The notes under the pieces are model-generated. The model had not been told where the DNA came from. It worked only from the letters and a program-made list of their open reading frames with translations, and did not search any database. Positions 16,189 through 23,764 of a DNA stretch of 38,615 bases are shown in pieces (the first letter of the stretch is position 1; each line of letters begins with the position of its first letter). Location: positions 1 through 38,615 of the forward strand of contig JBNJDJ010000015.1 in assembly GCA_051744845.1 (NCBI GenBank), read 5' to 3'. The stretch is from JBNJDJ01 sp051744845. Lineage in GTDB: Bacteria > Bacillota > Clostridia > Peptostreptococcales > Acidaminobacteraceae. Position numbers and translations under genes: made by a program.

Positions 16189-16998
16189 ATGAAAATCGCT
16201 TTAATTCAAATGAATATTGTAAATGATAAAGAAAAAAATTTAAAAAAGGCAATCCAAAAAATTAAAAAAGCTAGTAAAAAAGGTGCGGATTTAGTTGTTT
16301 TACCTGAGATGTTTATTTGTCCTTATAATAACAATATGTTTATAAAATACGCTGAAACTAAGGATGGTCAAGTTGTATCTAAACTTTCTGAAATTTCAAA
16401 AAAAGAAAATGTTTATTTAGTAGCTGGTTCAATTCCAGAAAAAGAAGACGATAAAATATATAACACAGCATTTATATTTGACAAAACTGGTAAAATAATT
16501 AAAAAACATAGAAAAATTCATTTATTTGATATTGATATTCCAGACAAAATAACTTATAAAGAATCAGATGTATTATCTTTTGGAAAAAATATTACAGTAT
16601 TTGAAACTGAATTTTGTAAAGTAGGAGTAGCTATTTGTTATGATATGAGATTTCCAGAATTAATTAGAAATATGACTTTAAAAGGAGCTAAGTTAGTTGT
16701 AATACCAGCTGCTTTTAACATGACAACAGGACCGGCGCATTGGCATACTATTGCGAAATCAAGATCTTTAGATAATCAAATTTATTTTGCTATGTGTTCG
16801 CCTGCAAGAAATTTAGAAAATGATTATATAGCTTATGGTCATTCTTTAGTAGCTAATCCTTGGGGAGAAATACAAGACTCTTTAGATGAAAAAGAAAATA
16901 TATTATTTACAAATATTGATTTTGAATATCTTGATAAAATTAGAGCAAAATTACCTCTTTTGAAACATAGACAAGATAATATATATAAGAAAGGGTAG
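16189..16998 (+). CDS. Carbon-nitrogen hydrolase, omega-amidase/NIT2-like
   Basis: Nitrilase-superfamily amidase (269 residues) with the full Glu-Lys-Cys triad: Glu40 in LPEMF, Lys109 in HRKIHLFDID and Cys150 in AICYDMRFPELIR. The FDIDIP segment and AAFNMTTGPAHWHTIAKSRSLDNQIY match omega-amidase (alpha-ketoglutaramate/alpha-ketosuccinamate hydrolase) type members best, although nitrilase specificity is hard to fix from sequence. The ATG at 16189 is preceded by GGGAGG; an upstream in-frame codon at 16156 lacks a ribosome site. A role in salvaging keto-amides made by glutamine or asparagine transamination is a family-based inference. It is followed within five bases by the chemoreceptor-like gene. 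Confidence 0.88.
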   Translation: MKIALIQMNIVNDKEKNLKKAIQKIKKASKKGADLVVLPEMFICPYNNNMFIKYAETKDGQVVSKLSEISKKENVYLVAGSIPEKEDDKIYNTAFIFDKTGKIIKKHRKIHLFDIDIPDKITYKESDVLSFGKNITVFETEFCKVGVAICYDMRFPELIRNMTLKGAKLVVIPAAFNMTTGPAHWHTIAKSRSLDNQIYFAMCSPARNLENDYIAYGHSLVANPWGEIQDSLDEKENILFTNIDFEYLDKIRAKLPLLKHRQDNIYKKG

Positions 16999-17003
16999 AT
17001 ATA

Positions 17004-17786
17004 ATGAATATTGGAATTGTTGGTGGCGGTAATGCCGGAAAAGATATTATTGAGATTATTAAATCAATTGATAAAATAAATATAAAAGTATTAATTGATC
17101 AAAATCAAAGTGCTCCAGGATTTATATATGCGAAAAAATTAGGTATTGAATGTGAAACAGATATTGAATTTATTACTGATTATAATTTAGAGACAATTGT
17201 TGAAGTAACAGGTAGTGAATATGTGAAAAATTACTTATATGAACAATATCAAGATGAATCTGTAGGGATAATTGATTCTAAAGCTGCATTATTAGTTACT
17301 GCAATAGTAGATAAGCAAAAAGTTTTAAATAATAAGTTAGACAATAAATTAAAAACTATTCAAAATGTAAGTAAGGATTTTGAAGTAGAATTTGAAAACA
17401 TTTTAGATTCAGTAAATACTATTAACACTAAGAACGATTCTTTAAATCAATCGGTAAATGTTGCTACTGATTTTGTTAATGAAAGTGATGAATTAATTGC
17501 ATCGATAAATAAAATTGCAAATAAAAATAAAATATTAGGTTTAAATGCTAATATTGAAGCAGCGAGAGCTGGTGAAGCAGGTAGAGGATTTGCTGTTGTT
17601 GCTGATGAAGTACAAAATTTATCTGATATGACTACTAATTTTTCTGATGAGATAGCTGATTCTTTAGATTCTTTAAAAGAAGAACTACAATTAATAAATA
17701 AAGAAGTAAATGAATTGAAAAATATTTCTAAAAATCAAAAAGATTATTCTAATAATTTAAAAACAATTATATCAAAATTAGTTTAA
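17004..17786 (+). CDS. Soluble Rossmann-domain chemoreceptor-like protein
   Basis: A 260-residue protein without membrane helices that joins two domains rarely seen together. Residues 1 to about 105 form a dinucleotide-binding (Rossmann) domain: IGIVGGGNAG at 3-12 and an acidic residue after the second strand (VLIDQNQSAPG). Residues about 115-260 are a short methyl-accepting chemotaxis signalling hairpin with the near-canonical tip NIEAARAGEAGRGFAVVADE. It would be a cytoplasmic receptor sensing NAD(P)(H) or another nucleotide-linked ligand; that is inference. The hairpin is shorter than in usual receptors. AAGAAAGGG overlaps the end of the amidase gene, suggesting co-expression. Confidence 0.85.
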   Translation: MNIGIVGGGNAGKDIIEIIKSIDKINIKVLIDQNQSAPGFIYAKKLGIECETDIEFITDYNLETIVEVTGSEYVKNYLYEQYQDESVGIIDSKAALLVTAIVDKQKVLNNKLDNKLKTIQNVSKDFEVEFENILDSVNTINTKNDSLNQSVNVATDFVNESDELIASINKIANKNKILGLNANIEAARAGEAGRGFAVVADEVQNLSDMTTNFSDEIADSLDSLKEELQLINKEVNELKNISKNQKDYSNNLKTIISKLV

Positions 17787-17828
17787 AATCATAAAAATAG
17801 GGTAAAAATATCATAAGGAGGTATAATT

Positions 17829-18044
17829 ATGAGAATTTTAGAAAAAAAGATTAATGAAAGAGTTAATGAAGAAAAAAGAAAGCTTAGTATTATTAAACTT
17901 TTAGAAGGTGTATTTTTAGGAGTTTCACTAGGTATGATGCTAGGAACTTTATTAGCACCTAAATCTGGAAAAGAGACAATAAAAGATATAAAAGAGTCAG
18001 GTGAAAAAGTTAAAGATGAAATTGTATCTAAAGTAAAAAGTTAA
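17829..18044 (+). CDS. YtxH-like small membrane protein
   Basis: A 71-residue protein of the YtxH type. A hydrophobic, glycine-rich segment (about 22-40) is followed by the family signature APKSGKETI and a charged amphipathic tail ending in lysines. Such proteins are common in Bacillota and often stress-associated, but no biochemical role is firmly known. A perfect AAGGAGG site precedes the ATG, and a terminator follows directly. It may be the last gene of the amidase operon, since no separate promoter stands out in the 42-base gap. Confidence 0.85.
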   Translation: MRILEKKINERVNEEKRKLSIIKLLEGVFLGVSLGMMLGTLLAPKSGKETIKDIKESGEKVKDEIVSKVKS

Positions 18045-18055
18045 GTTTAACTTTT

Positions 18056-18082
18056 AAGCAACCATTGAGAAATGGTTGTTTT
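18056..18082 (+). terminator. Terminator after the YtxH-like gene
   Basis: AAGCAACCATT (18056-18066) pairs with AATGGTTGTTT (18071-18081), loop GAGA, followed by a T-rich tract to about 18090. Confidence 0.8.
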
Positions 18083-18109
18083 AATTTTTACTTTAAATTT
18101 TCATATAAT
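18081..18109 (+). promoter_or_regulatory. Promoter before the TPR membrane protein
   Basis: TATAAT at 18104-18109 with a weak -35 (TTAATT, 18081-18086), spacer 17. A GGGAGG ribosome site follows at 18127. Confidence 0.5.
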
Positions 18110-18136
18110 CTGACGATAAATTAATTGGGAGGATTT

Positions 18137-18997
18137 ATGAAATCTAAAGATTATAAAAAATTATTTAAATTAGAAAAAAAAGCTAATAGATATCAAAAAC
18201 AAGGATTATATGATAAAGAACTAGAAGTTTATGAAGAAATTCATGAAAAATTTTATCCAAACAAGTCTAATTTATATAAAAGGCCAGCTGTTATGTATGA
18301 AAAACGAGGAGAGTTTAAAAAGGCATTAACTTTATGCCAACAAGCTATTGAATTAATAGAAAAAAATAAAATATCTGGTTTAAAAAAAGACTTTGTTAGA
18401 ATGGAAAAGATTTTAAAAAAGAAAATTAATAGTAAAAAAGAAAAATCAATTAAAAGCAAAAATAAAAAAATAATGACTATCCCTAAGATAAGTTTAGGCT
18501 TTTTTGTTATAATAGTAATAGTGATTATTATATTATTTTATGCTTTTAATAAAGAAAATAGGTACGAAAGTATAGAACTTGATTTATCAGAATTACAACA
18601 ATCAACTCCTCTTGAAGGAGAAATTTTTAATGAAAATGAAAATCAAGAATATCCAATTACAGAAAAAATGAAACAAAAAGCAAATACATATATAATAAAT
18701 GAGCCTGCAGTTGTTGATTCTGTTATATTATCTAATCAAAATTCATTAGGTTTTGGTTTATTAGTTAAAGAAGGGACTTCTTATTCAGAAGCAAAGGATT
18801 TAACTGAAAGTTTTATAAAAGAGTTAGCAAAAATAGCAGCAAGTGAATATTCTTTAAAAGCATCTAATTATTTGTATTTAGGTGAAATATATGATTATTA
18901 TACTATATACGTATCAGTTGGAACATCAAATAAAAAAGAAGATATAATTTTAAAAGCCTTTAAAATAAAAAAAGGAAATAAAATTAATTATAAATAA
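18137..18997 (+). CDS. TPR-containing single-pass membrane protein
   Basis: A 286-residue protein of unknown function. About 100 N-terminal residues form TPR-like helices (QGLYDKELEVYEEIHEKF; RGEFKKALTLCQQAIELI), then comes a lysine-rich linker, one membrane helix (about 118-140, GFFVIIVIVIIILFYAF), and an outside domain of about 145 residues with mixed strands and helices. The topology puts the TPR region in the cytoplasm and the C-terminal domain outside, judged from the lysine-rich side. I chose the ATG at 18137 behind GGGAGG. It is followed by the pentapeptide-repeat and Nudix genes with gaps of about 10 bases, probably one operon. No further function can be read. Confidence 0.8.
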   Translation: MKSKDYKKLFKLEKKANRYQKQGLYDKELEVYEEIHEKFYPNKSNLYKRPAVMYEKRGEFKKALTLCQQAIELIEKNKISGLKKDFVRMEKILKKKINSKKEKSIKSKNKKIMTIPKISLGFFVIIVIVIIILFYAFNKENRYESIELDLSELQQSTPLEGEIFNENENQEYPITEKMKQKANTYIINEPAVVDSVILSNQNSLGFGLLVKEGTSYSEAKDLTESFIKELAKIAASEYSLKASNYLYLGEIYDYYTIYVSVGTSNKKEDIILKAFKIKKGNKINYK

Positions 18998-19007
18998 GGA
19001 AAATAAA

Positions 19008-19598
19008 ATGAAAAAATATAAATCAGTAAATTTTAACCAAGAAAAGATTGATAAATTGAATTTTAATAATTTAGAATTTAATAATTGTGATTTTTCTAAT
19101 TTGAACTTAGAATCACAAACTATTAATAATTGTGAATTTAATGATTGTAATATTAAATTTGCTAGATTAAATGATTCAAAAATTGTTTCTAGTTGTTTTT
19201 TTAATTGTAATTTTAATAGTGCCAATTTATTTTTAGCAAAATTTATAAATTGCAGGTTAGTAGGATCAAATTTTATTAATGTTAACATGTCAGGTGTTTT
19301 AATAAAAGATGGCGATTGGTCTTTTACAAAATTGTGTGATTTAGATTTATCTGAAAATAAATTTAAAAGTATTAATTTTGAAAATGCAGACTTTTATAAT
19401 TCAAATTTAAGAGAAACTAATTTTTTAAATTGTAATCTGAAAGGTGTTGAATTTGCAAAAGCAAATTTGAATAAGACTAATATAAAAGGTTGTAATATTG
19501 AAAATATAGATTTTAAAAATGTTAATTTAAAGAATTTAATTATTGATTTTTCACAATCAAGTTTAATAGTTAACTCATTAGGTTGTATTTTTGAATAA
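19008..19598 (+). CDS. Pentapeptide-repeat protein
   Basis: A 196-residue protein made almost entirely of five-residue units of the A(D/N)LXX type, with Leu, Phe or Ile at the central position, for example FNNCDFSNLNLES, FENADFYNSNLRETNFLNCNLKG and FAKANLNKTNIKG. This predicts a right-handed quadrilateral beta-helix. A slightly irregular stretch near 95-110 (SGVLIKDGDWSFTKLCD) could be a loop or kink. Length is near that of Qnr/MfpA gyrase-protecting proteins (about 190-220), but I see no sequence hallmark proving that role. It is strongly enriched in Asn, Phe and Cys. It lies in an apparent operon with a TPR membrane protein and a Nudix hydrolase. Confidence 0.88.
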   Translation: MKKYKSVNFNQEKIDKLNFNNLEFNNCDFSNLNLESQTINNCEFNDCNIKFARLNDSKIVSSCFFNCNFNSANLFLAKFINCRLVGSNFINVNMSGVLIKDGDWSFTKLCDLDLSENKFKSINFENADFYNSNLRETNFLNCNLKGVEFAKANLNKTNIKGCNIENIDFKNVNLKNLIIDFSQSSLIVNSLGCIFE

Positions 19599-19607
19599 AG
19601 GAGATAT

Positions 19608-20201
19608 ATGCCAAAGTTGAATATAGAAAGAATTAATAAAATAAAAAAAAATAAATATTTAAATGCTTTTGAGATTGAATATCTTGATAAGTCTAATAAT
19701 CTTAGAAAATGGGAGATGGTTTCAAGAGGAAGTTTAAAAAGATTAAAAAAAGAAATTATAGAAAACAAAAAATATACAGATGGAGTTATGGTATTTGCAG
19801 CTAATAAAAACAAAGATAAAGTAGTTTTATTAAAAGAATATAGAGTTACAGCTGGAGAGTATATATATGCTTTACCTGCTGGGCTACAAGATGAAAATGA
19901 ATCTGTAAAAATAACAAGTAAAAGAGAGTTCAAAGAGGAAACAGGTATGGATTTTAAATATATGAATCATTCAAAGGCTGAATATACAAGTGTTGGTTTA
20001 AGTAATGAAAAAGTAAATATAGCTTACGGATATTTTAGTGGTACACCAACGAAAAAATTTCAAGAAGAATCTGAAGATGCTGAAATATTAATAGTAGATA
20101 AGAAAAAAGTAAAAAAACTTTTAGAAAAAAAAGAATTTTGTATTAGAACTCGTTTAGTTTTAGAAAACTTTTTTAATTTAAATGATTTTTTAAATAAATA
20201 G
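19608..20201 (+). CDS. Nudix hydrolase, ADP-ribose pyrophosphatase type
   Basis: A 197-residue hydrolase with an intact Nudix box from Gly92 to Met114: G92, E98, REFKEETGM (106-114). The preceding strands (VMVFAANK, VVLLKEYRV, YIYALPAGL) match ADP-ribose/sugar-nucleotide pyrophosphatases, which often have the ALPAG segment. It would hydrolyse ADP-ribose or a related nucleoside diphosphate linked to a sugar. Substrate is predicted from family only. AAAGGAG precedes the ATG. It is the last gene on this stretch, and a hairpin between it and the convergent adenosyltransferase gene starts at its stop codon. Confidence 0.9.
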   Translation: MPKLNIERINKIKKNKYLNAFEIEYLDKSNNLRKWEMVSRGSLKRLKKEIIENKKYTDGVMVFAANKNKDKVVLLKEYRVTAGEYIYALPAGLQDENESVKITSKREFKEETGMDFKYMNHSKAEYTSVGLSNEKVNIAYGYFSGTPTKKFQEESEDAEILIVDKKKVKKLLEKKEFCIRTRLVLENFFNLNDFLNK

Positions 20202-20227
20202 ATTTGATAAAATTTATTTATCAAATC
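20201..20227. terminator. Hairpin between convergent genes
   Basis: GATTTGATAAA (20201-20211) and TTTATCAAATC (20217-20227) form a perfect 11-pair stem spanning both gene ends. No long U tract follows on either strand, so termination is likely but weaker than at the other sites. Confidence 0.55.
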
Positions 20228-20714
20228 CATCTCTAGAAGTTATATTTTGTTGTGCAAAATAATGCTTTATTTCTTTCATTTCAGTAATTAAATCAGCATG
20301 TTTATAAATTTCTTTAGGACAATCTCTACCAGTTATAATAAATTCTTTATTGTCTTTATATTTTTTTAAAAACTTTATTAATTTATTATTACTAATTAAT
20401 TCATAGTTAAGTGCAATTGTAATTTCATCTAAAATAAATACATCATAAAGCTCAATATTTTTTTCAATATATTCTAAACCTTTTAAGGCTTTTATTTTAT
20501 CATCTTTATTAGGTTTTCGAGTTATAAAACAACCATTGCCAAATTGTTTTATATCTATATTTTCAAGATGATTTTCAATTTTTGTTTCATTGTATTTCAT
20601 ATCTTTTACAAATTGGCCTATAAACACTTTTTTATTGGCCATAGCTGCTCTAATAGCTAGGCCAAAAGCGCAACTAGATTTGCCTCTACCATTTCCAGAA
20701 TAAATTTGAATCAT
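20214..20714 (-). CDS. cobA: ATP:corrinoid (cobalamin) adenosyltransferase, CobA/BtuR type
   Basis: A 166-residue enzyme that transfers the adenosyl group of ATP to Co(I) corrinoid, giving the adenosylcobalamin needed by OraE. The P-loop is GNGRGKSSCAFGLAIRAA near the N-terminus, a variant of the usual GxGKGKTT. EYIEKNIELYDVFILDEI is the Walker B region, and TGRDCPKEIYKHADLITEM plus the C-terminal GFDK are typical of the family. An AGGAGG site (on the - strand) precedes the start, and TGG-TATACT forms an extended -10 at 20735-20740. The gene stands alone and is transcribed towards the Nudix gene. No cobalamin riboswitch is visible in the short leader. The symbol cobO or btuR is equally used. 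Confidence 0.9.
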   Translation of the reverse strand: MIQIYSGNGRGKSSCAFGLAIRAAMANKKVFIGQFVKDMKYNETKIENHLENIDIKQFGNGCFITRKPNKDDKIKALKGLEYIEKNIELYDVFILDEITIALNYELISNNKLIKFLKKYKDNKEFIITGRDCPKEIYKHADLITEMKEIKHYFAQQNITSRDGFDK

Positions 20715-20779
20715 AAAAAAACCTCCTTAAAATAAGTATACCAAATATTTTAAAAAATTAATAAATTTTTCTAAAATCC

Positions 20780-20807
20780 TTGACTTTTTAGACATAAGTT
20801 ATATAAT
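20780..20807 (+). promoter_or_regulatory. Promoter of iscR-iscS
   Basis: TTGACT (20780-20785) and TATAAT (20802-20807) with spacer 16, a near-consensus housekeeping promoter. The transcription start falls close to the palindrome at 20812-20824. Confidence 0.8.
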
Positions 20808-20811
20808 ATAC

Positions 20812-20824
20812 TAGTAAATTACTA
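20812..20824. promoter_or_regulatory. Candidate IscR operator
   Basis: TAGTAA-A-TTACTA is a perfect palindrome located just after the -10 box of the iscR promoter. Its position fits autorepression by IscR, as known for Rrf2 regulators. The exact Gram-positive IscR consensus was not checked. Confidence 0.6.
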
Positions 20825-20848
20825 TGAATTAAGTAAAGAGGTGGTATC

Positions 20849-21292
20849 ATTAAACTTTCAACAAAAGTAAGATACGGATTAAGAGTAATGTTTGATTTAG
20901 CGCAATTTTCTGATGGAAAGCCTATATCCCTTTCTATTGTTGCCAAAAGGCAAAAATTACCTTTAAACTATTTAGAACAAATAATGTTAGATTTAAAGAA
21001 AAGTGGTTTAGTTAAAAGTGTAAGAGGAGCATATGGTGGATATCAGTTATCAAGAGATAAAGAGGATATAACTGTTAAAGAAATTTTTGATGTCTTAGAA
21101 GGACCTGTTATAATATCCGATTGTTTAGAAAATAGTGATGAATGTGATCAATCAAATTATTGTGCCACTCGTTTAATATATAAAGAGCTTTCTGATAAGT
21201 TAGATGAAGTTATAGCTGGAATTACATTAAGTGATATGATTGAAGATAAAAAACGATTAATAGAAGAAAACGATCTTAAAATAGATTTATAG
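20849..21292 (+). CDS. iscR: Rrf2-family Fe-S regulator IscR, apparent ATT start
   Basis: A 147-residue winged-helix regulator of iron-sulfur cluster genes. The conserved Rrf2 N-terminus (KLSTKVRYGLR) begins right after an ATT codon at 20849, itself preceded by GAGGTGG at ideal spacing. In-frame upstream codons are ATC and then a TAA stop at 20834, and the first ATG (20888) would delete the DNA-binding helix, so ATT is the most credible start. Cys92, Cys99 and Cys105 match the three cluster ligands of IscR. The recognition region YLEQIMLDLKKSGLVKSVRGAYGGYQL is intact. It is followed 11 bases later by iscS. The palindrome at its promoter suggests autoregulation. Confidence 0.88.
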   Translation: MKLSTKVRYGLRVMFDLAQFSDGKPISLSIVAKRQKLPLNYLEQIMLDLKKSGLVKSVRGAYGGYQLSRDKEDITVKEIFDVLEGPVIISDCLENSDECDQSNYCATRLIYKELSDKLDEVIAGITLSDMIEDKKRLIEENDLKIDL

Positions 21293-21303
21293 GAGGTATT
21301 TTA

Positions 21304-22461
21304 ATGAAAAATATTTATATGGATTATGCAGCAACAACGCCTGTAAAAAAAGAAGTTGTTGATTCAATGTTACCTTTTTTTACAAAACATTATGGAAATG
21401 CTTCTAGTATGCACCAAAAAGGAAATGAAGCTGAAAGAAAATTGATTGCTTCTAGAAAAACAGTTGCTGATTTTATTAATTCAAAACCAAGAGAACTTTA
21501 TTTTACATCAGGTGGTTCGGAATCTGATAATTGGGCTATAAAAGGTATTGCTAGAGCAAATAAAGGCAAACATATTATAACAAGTAAAATTGAACATCAT
21601 GCTGTATTGCATACCTGTCAAGCTTTAGAAGATGAAGGATTTGAAGTTACTTATTTAGATGTTGATAAAGATGGATTTATTTCTTTAAAAGATCTAAAAG
21701 AAGCTATTAGACCTGATACAGTTTTAATAACTATTATGTTTATTAATAATGAAATCGGTACTATTGAGCCTATTAAAGAAATTGGAAAGATAGCTCATGA
21801 TAATAATGTATTATTTCATACTGATGCTGTCCAGGCTTTAGGTAATATAGATATTGATGTTAAAAAGTTAAATGTTGATGCGATGTCATTTTCGGCTCAT
21901 AAAATATATGGACCTAAAGGTGTTGGAGCATTATATTTAAAGCAGGGAACTAAAATAAAAAGGCTTATTGAAGGTGGAGCTCAAGAAAGAAAGAAAAGAG
22001 CTACTACTGAAAATATACCTGGAATAGTTGGATTTGCTAAAGCTTGCGAATTAGCTGATAATTCATTAGATGAACATATAGAAAAATTATCAAGATTAAG
22101 AGATAAATTAATTGAAGGTGTTTTAGAAAATATCGAGGATGTTGTTGTAAATGGTTCTAGAGATAAAAGACATCCTGGAAATGCTAATTTTGCTTTTAAA
22201 TATATTGAAGGTGAAGCAATACTTTTAATGTTAGATTCATATGGAATACAAGGTTCTACAGGTTCTGCATGCACTACAGCAAGTCTAGAAACTTCTCATG
22301 TATTAAGTGCTTTAGGAATTAGCCATGAATTATCAAATGGATCTTTAAGATTAACTGTTGGAGATTTAACTACTGAAAAAGATATTGACTATGTTATAAA
22401 GAATTTAACGACAGTAGTTAAGAAGTTAAGATCAATGTCTCCAATTGGTAAAAACAAATAA
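21304..22461 (+). CDS. iscS: Cysteine desulfurase
   Basis: PLP enzyme (385 residues) of the NifS/IscS family that takes sulfur from cysteine as a persulfide for Fe-S clusters, thiamine and tRNA thiolation. SFSAHKIYGPKGVGALYL contains Lys200, the PLP lysine; GSTGSACTTASLE contains the active Cys323 in the flexible loop; GGSESDNWAIKG and KIEHHAVLHTC are standard cofactor contacts. An AGGAGG site precedes the ATG. It is co-transcribed with iscR. No iscU/nifU scaffold gene follows; a terminator comes instead, so the scaffold must be elsewhere. It could supply sulfur to ThiS/ThiF encoded later in the window (inference). Confidence 0.95.
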   Translation: MKNIYMDYAATTPVKKEVVDSMLPFFTKHYGNASSMHQKGNEAERKLIASRKTVADFINSKPRELYFTSGGSESDNWAIKGIARANKGKHIITSKIEHHAVLHTCQALEDEGFEVTYLDVDKDGFISLKDLKEAIRPDTVLITIMFINNEIGTIEPIKEIGKIAHDNNVLFHTDAVQALGNIDIDVKKLNVDAMSFSAHKIYGPKGVGALYLKQGTKIKRLIEGGAQERKKRATTENIPGIVGFAKACELADNSLDEHIEKLSRLRDKLIEGVLENIEDVVVNGSRDKRHPGNANFAFKYIEGEAILLMLDSYGIQGSTGSACTTASLETSHVLSALGISHELSNGSLRLTVGDLTTEKDIDYVIKNLTTVVKKLRSMSPIGKNK

Positions 22462-22477
22462 ATTGAACATTAAAATT

Positions 22478-22499
22478 AGAGCCGATTTGGCTCTTTTTT
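22478..22499 (+). terminator. Terminator after iscS
   Basis: AGAGCC (22478-22483) pairs with GGCTCT (22489-22494), loop GATTT, followed by T residues to 22499. Confidence 0.85.
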
Positions 22500-22513
22500 A
22501 TTTGTAAATATTA

Positions 22514-22522
22514 TGATATAAT
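22514..22522 (+). promoter_or_regulatory. Extended -10 promoter before the ATP-grasp gene
   Basis: TGA followed by TATAAT (22517-22522) is an extended -10. No convincing -35 is present, because that region is the T tract of the previous terminator. Confidence 0.55.
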
Positions 22523-22581
22523 TATTTTGTTAAAGCAATTTTAAAGGCTCAATGATTAGAAAAGATAGTAAGGAGATAATT

Positions 22582-23763
22582 TTGAAAAATAAAGCAGTGA
22601 TTTTAGGAGCAAATTATTATATTGGATTAAGTGCTATTAGATGTTTAGGGAGAAATGATGTACATGTAGTAGCAGTTGATTATAGTGAAAAAGGTAGTTA
22701 TGCTCTTAAATCAAAATATATAGATGAAAAATTAATCGGACCACATTATAAAAAAGATACTGAAAACTTTATTAAATTTTTAATAGATTATGGAAAAAAA
22801 CAAGATTCAAAACCAGTACTTTTACCTAGTGCTGATCCTTATGTAGAAGTAGTTGATGAATATATGGATAAGCTTAGAAAGTATTATTTATTTCCTAAAA
22901 TTAAAAAAGGATTACTAACAGAAATTATAAATAAGAGAAGTTTAGAAAAATTAGCTAAAAAACATAATGTTTTAATTCCTGAAACTTTAAGAACAAATAT
23001 TGATAATTTTTATAAAAGAGTTAAAGACGAAATAGGTTATCCGTGTTTAGTTAAACCAATTAATTCTCATCAATTTGTATCAACTTTTAGACGTAAAATG
23101 TTTAAAGTTTATTCAAAAGATGAGTTAAATAAAGTTTTAGAAAAAGTTGATGAAAAAGGATTTGAAGTTATTGTTCAAAGACTGATAAAAGGTTTTGATG
23201 ATCATATGTATACTTATGATGCTTATTTAGATGATGATTCAAAAGTAACTCATTCATTGACATGTCAGAAACAAAGACAATATCCAATCAACTTTGGAGC
23301 TTCAGTTTATACTAAGCAGGTAAATATTGATGAAATTAAAGAAATTGGTCAAAAGTTTTTACAAGAAATTGGTTATAAAGGATTTGCAGAAATAGAGTTT
23401 AAAAAAGATAAAGAAACAGGCAATTTTTATTTGATAGAAATTAATGTAAGATTTAGTAATTTAAATGTGCTTTTAAATAAAGTAGGCTTAAATATGCCAT
23501 TTATTACTTATAAAGAGGCTATAGGAGAAGAAATTGGTACTAAGTATATTGAAAAAAGTACTAATGTTCATTTTATTTATTTATATGAAGATCTTTTAGC
23601 TATAAGAAATTATCTTAAAACTGACCAATTAAAAATTACAGATGTTATTAAATCATATTTTAATAAAAAGGCATATGCTATTTTTTCATTAGATGATATA
23701 AAGCCATATTTTTCATTTAATAAAAAAATAATAAAGTCTATAGTAAAGAAAATTAGGAGATAA
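22582..23763 (+). CDS. ATP-grasp carboxylate-amine ligase
   Basis: ATP-grasp family protein of 393 residues, related to D-aspartate-ligase and carbamoyl-phosphate-synthase-like ligases. The N-terminal Rossmann-like part (AVILGANYYIGLSAIRCLG) precedes the ATP-grasp fold: YPCLVKPINSHQF, EVIVQRLIKGFDDHMYTYDAY, then metal-binding FAEIEFKKDKETGNFYLIEINVRFS near 280-305. It should form an amide from a carboxylate (as acyl phosphate) and an amine. I chose the TTG at 22582 behind AAGGAG; an ATG at 22552 has only a weak ribosome site. The adjacent MurE-like ligase and aspartate racemase suggest aspartate, perhaps D-Asp, as one substrate. That remains inference. Confidence 0.82.
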   Translation: MKNKAVILGANYYIGLSAIRCLGRNDVHVVAVDYSEKGSYALKSKYIDEKLIGPHYKKDTENFIKFLIDYGKKQDSKPVLLPSADPYVEVVDEYMDKLRKYYLFPKIKKGLLTEIINKRSLEKLAKKHNVLIPETLRTNIDNFYKRVKDEIGYPCLVKPINSHQFVSTFRRKMFKVYSKDELNKVLEKVDEKGFEVIVQRLIKGFDDHMYTYDAYLDDDSKVTHSLTCQKQRQYPINFGASVYTKQVNIDEIKEIGQKFLQEIGYKGFAEIEFKKDKETGNFYLIEINVRFSNLNVLLNKVGLNMPFITYKEAIGEEIGTKYIEKSTNVHFIYLYEDLLAIRNYLKTDQLKITDVIKSYFNKKAYAIFSLDDIKPYFSFNKKIIKSIVKKIRR

Positions 23764-23764
23764 A

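Noticed and set aside
19394..19933. 179-codon open frame on the - strand across the pentapeptide and Nudix genes
   Set aside because: Both + strand genes have clear family motifs and ribosome sites; the reverse frame is Phe/Leu/Ser-rich as expected for the complement of AT-rich coding DNA.
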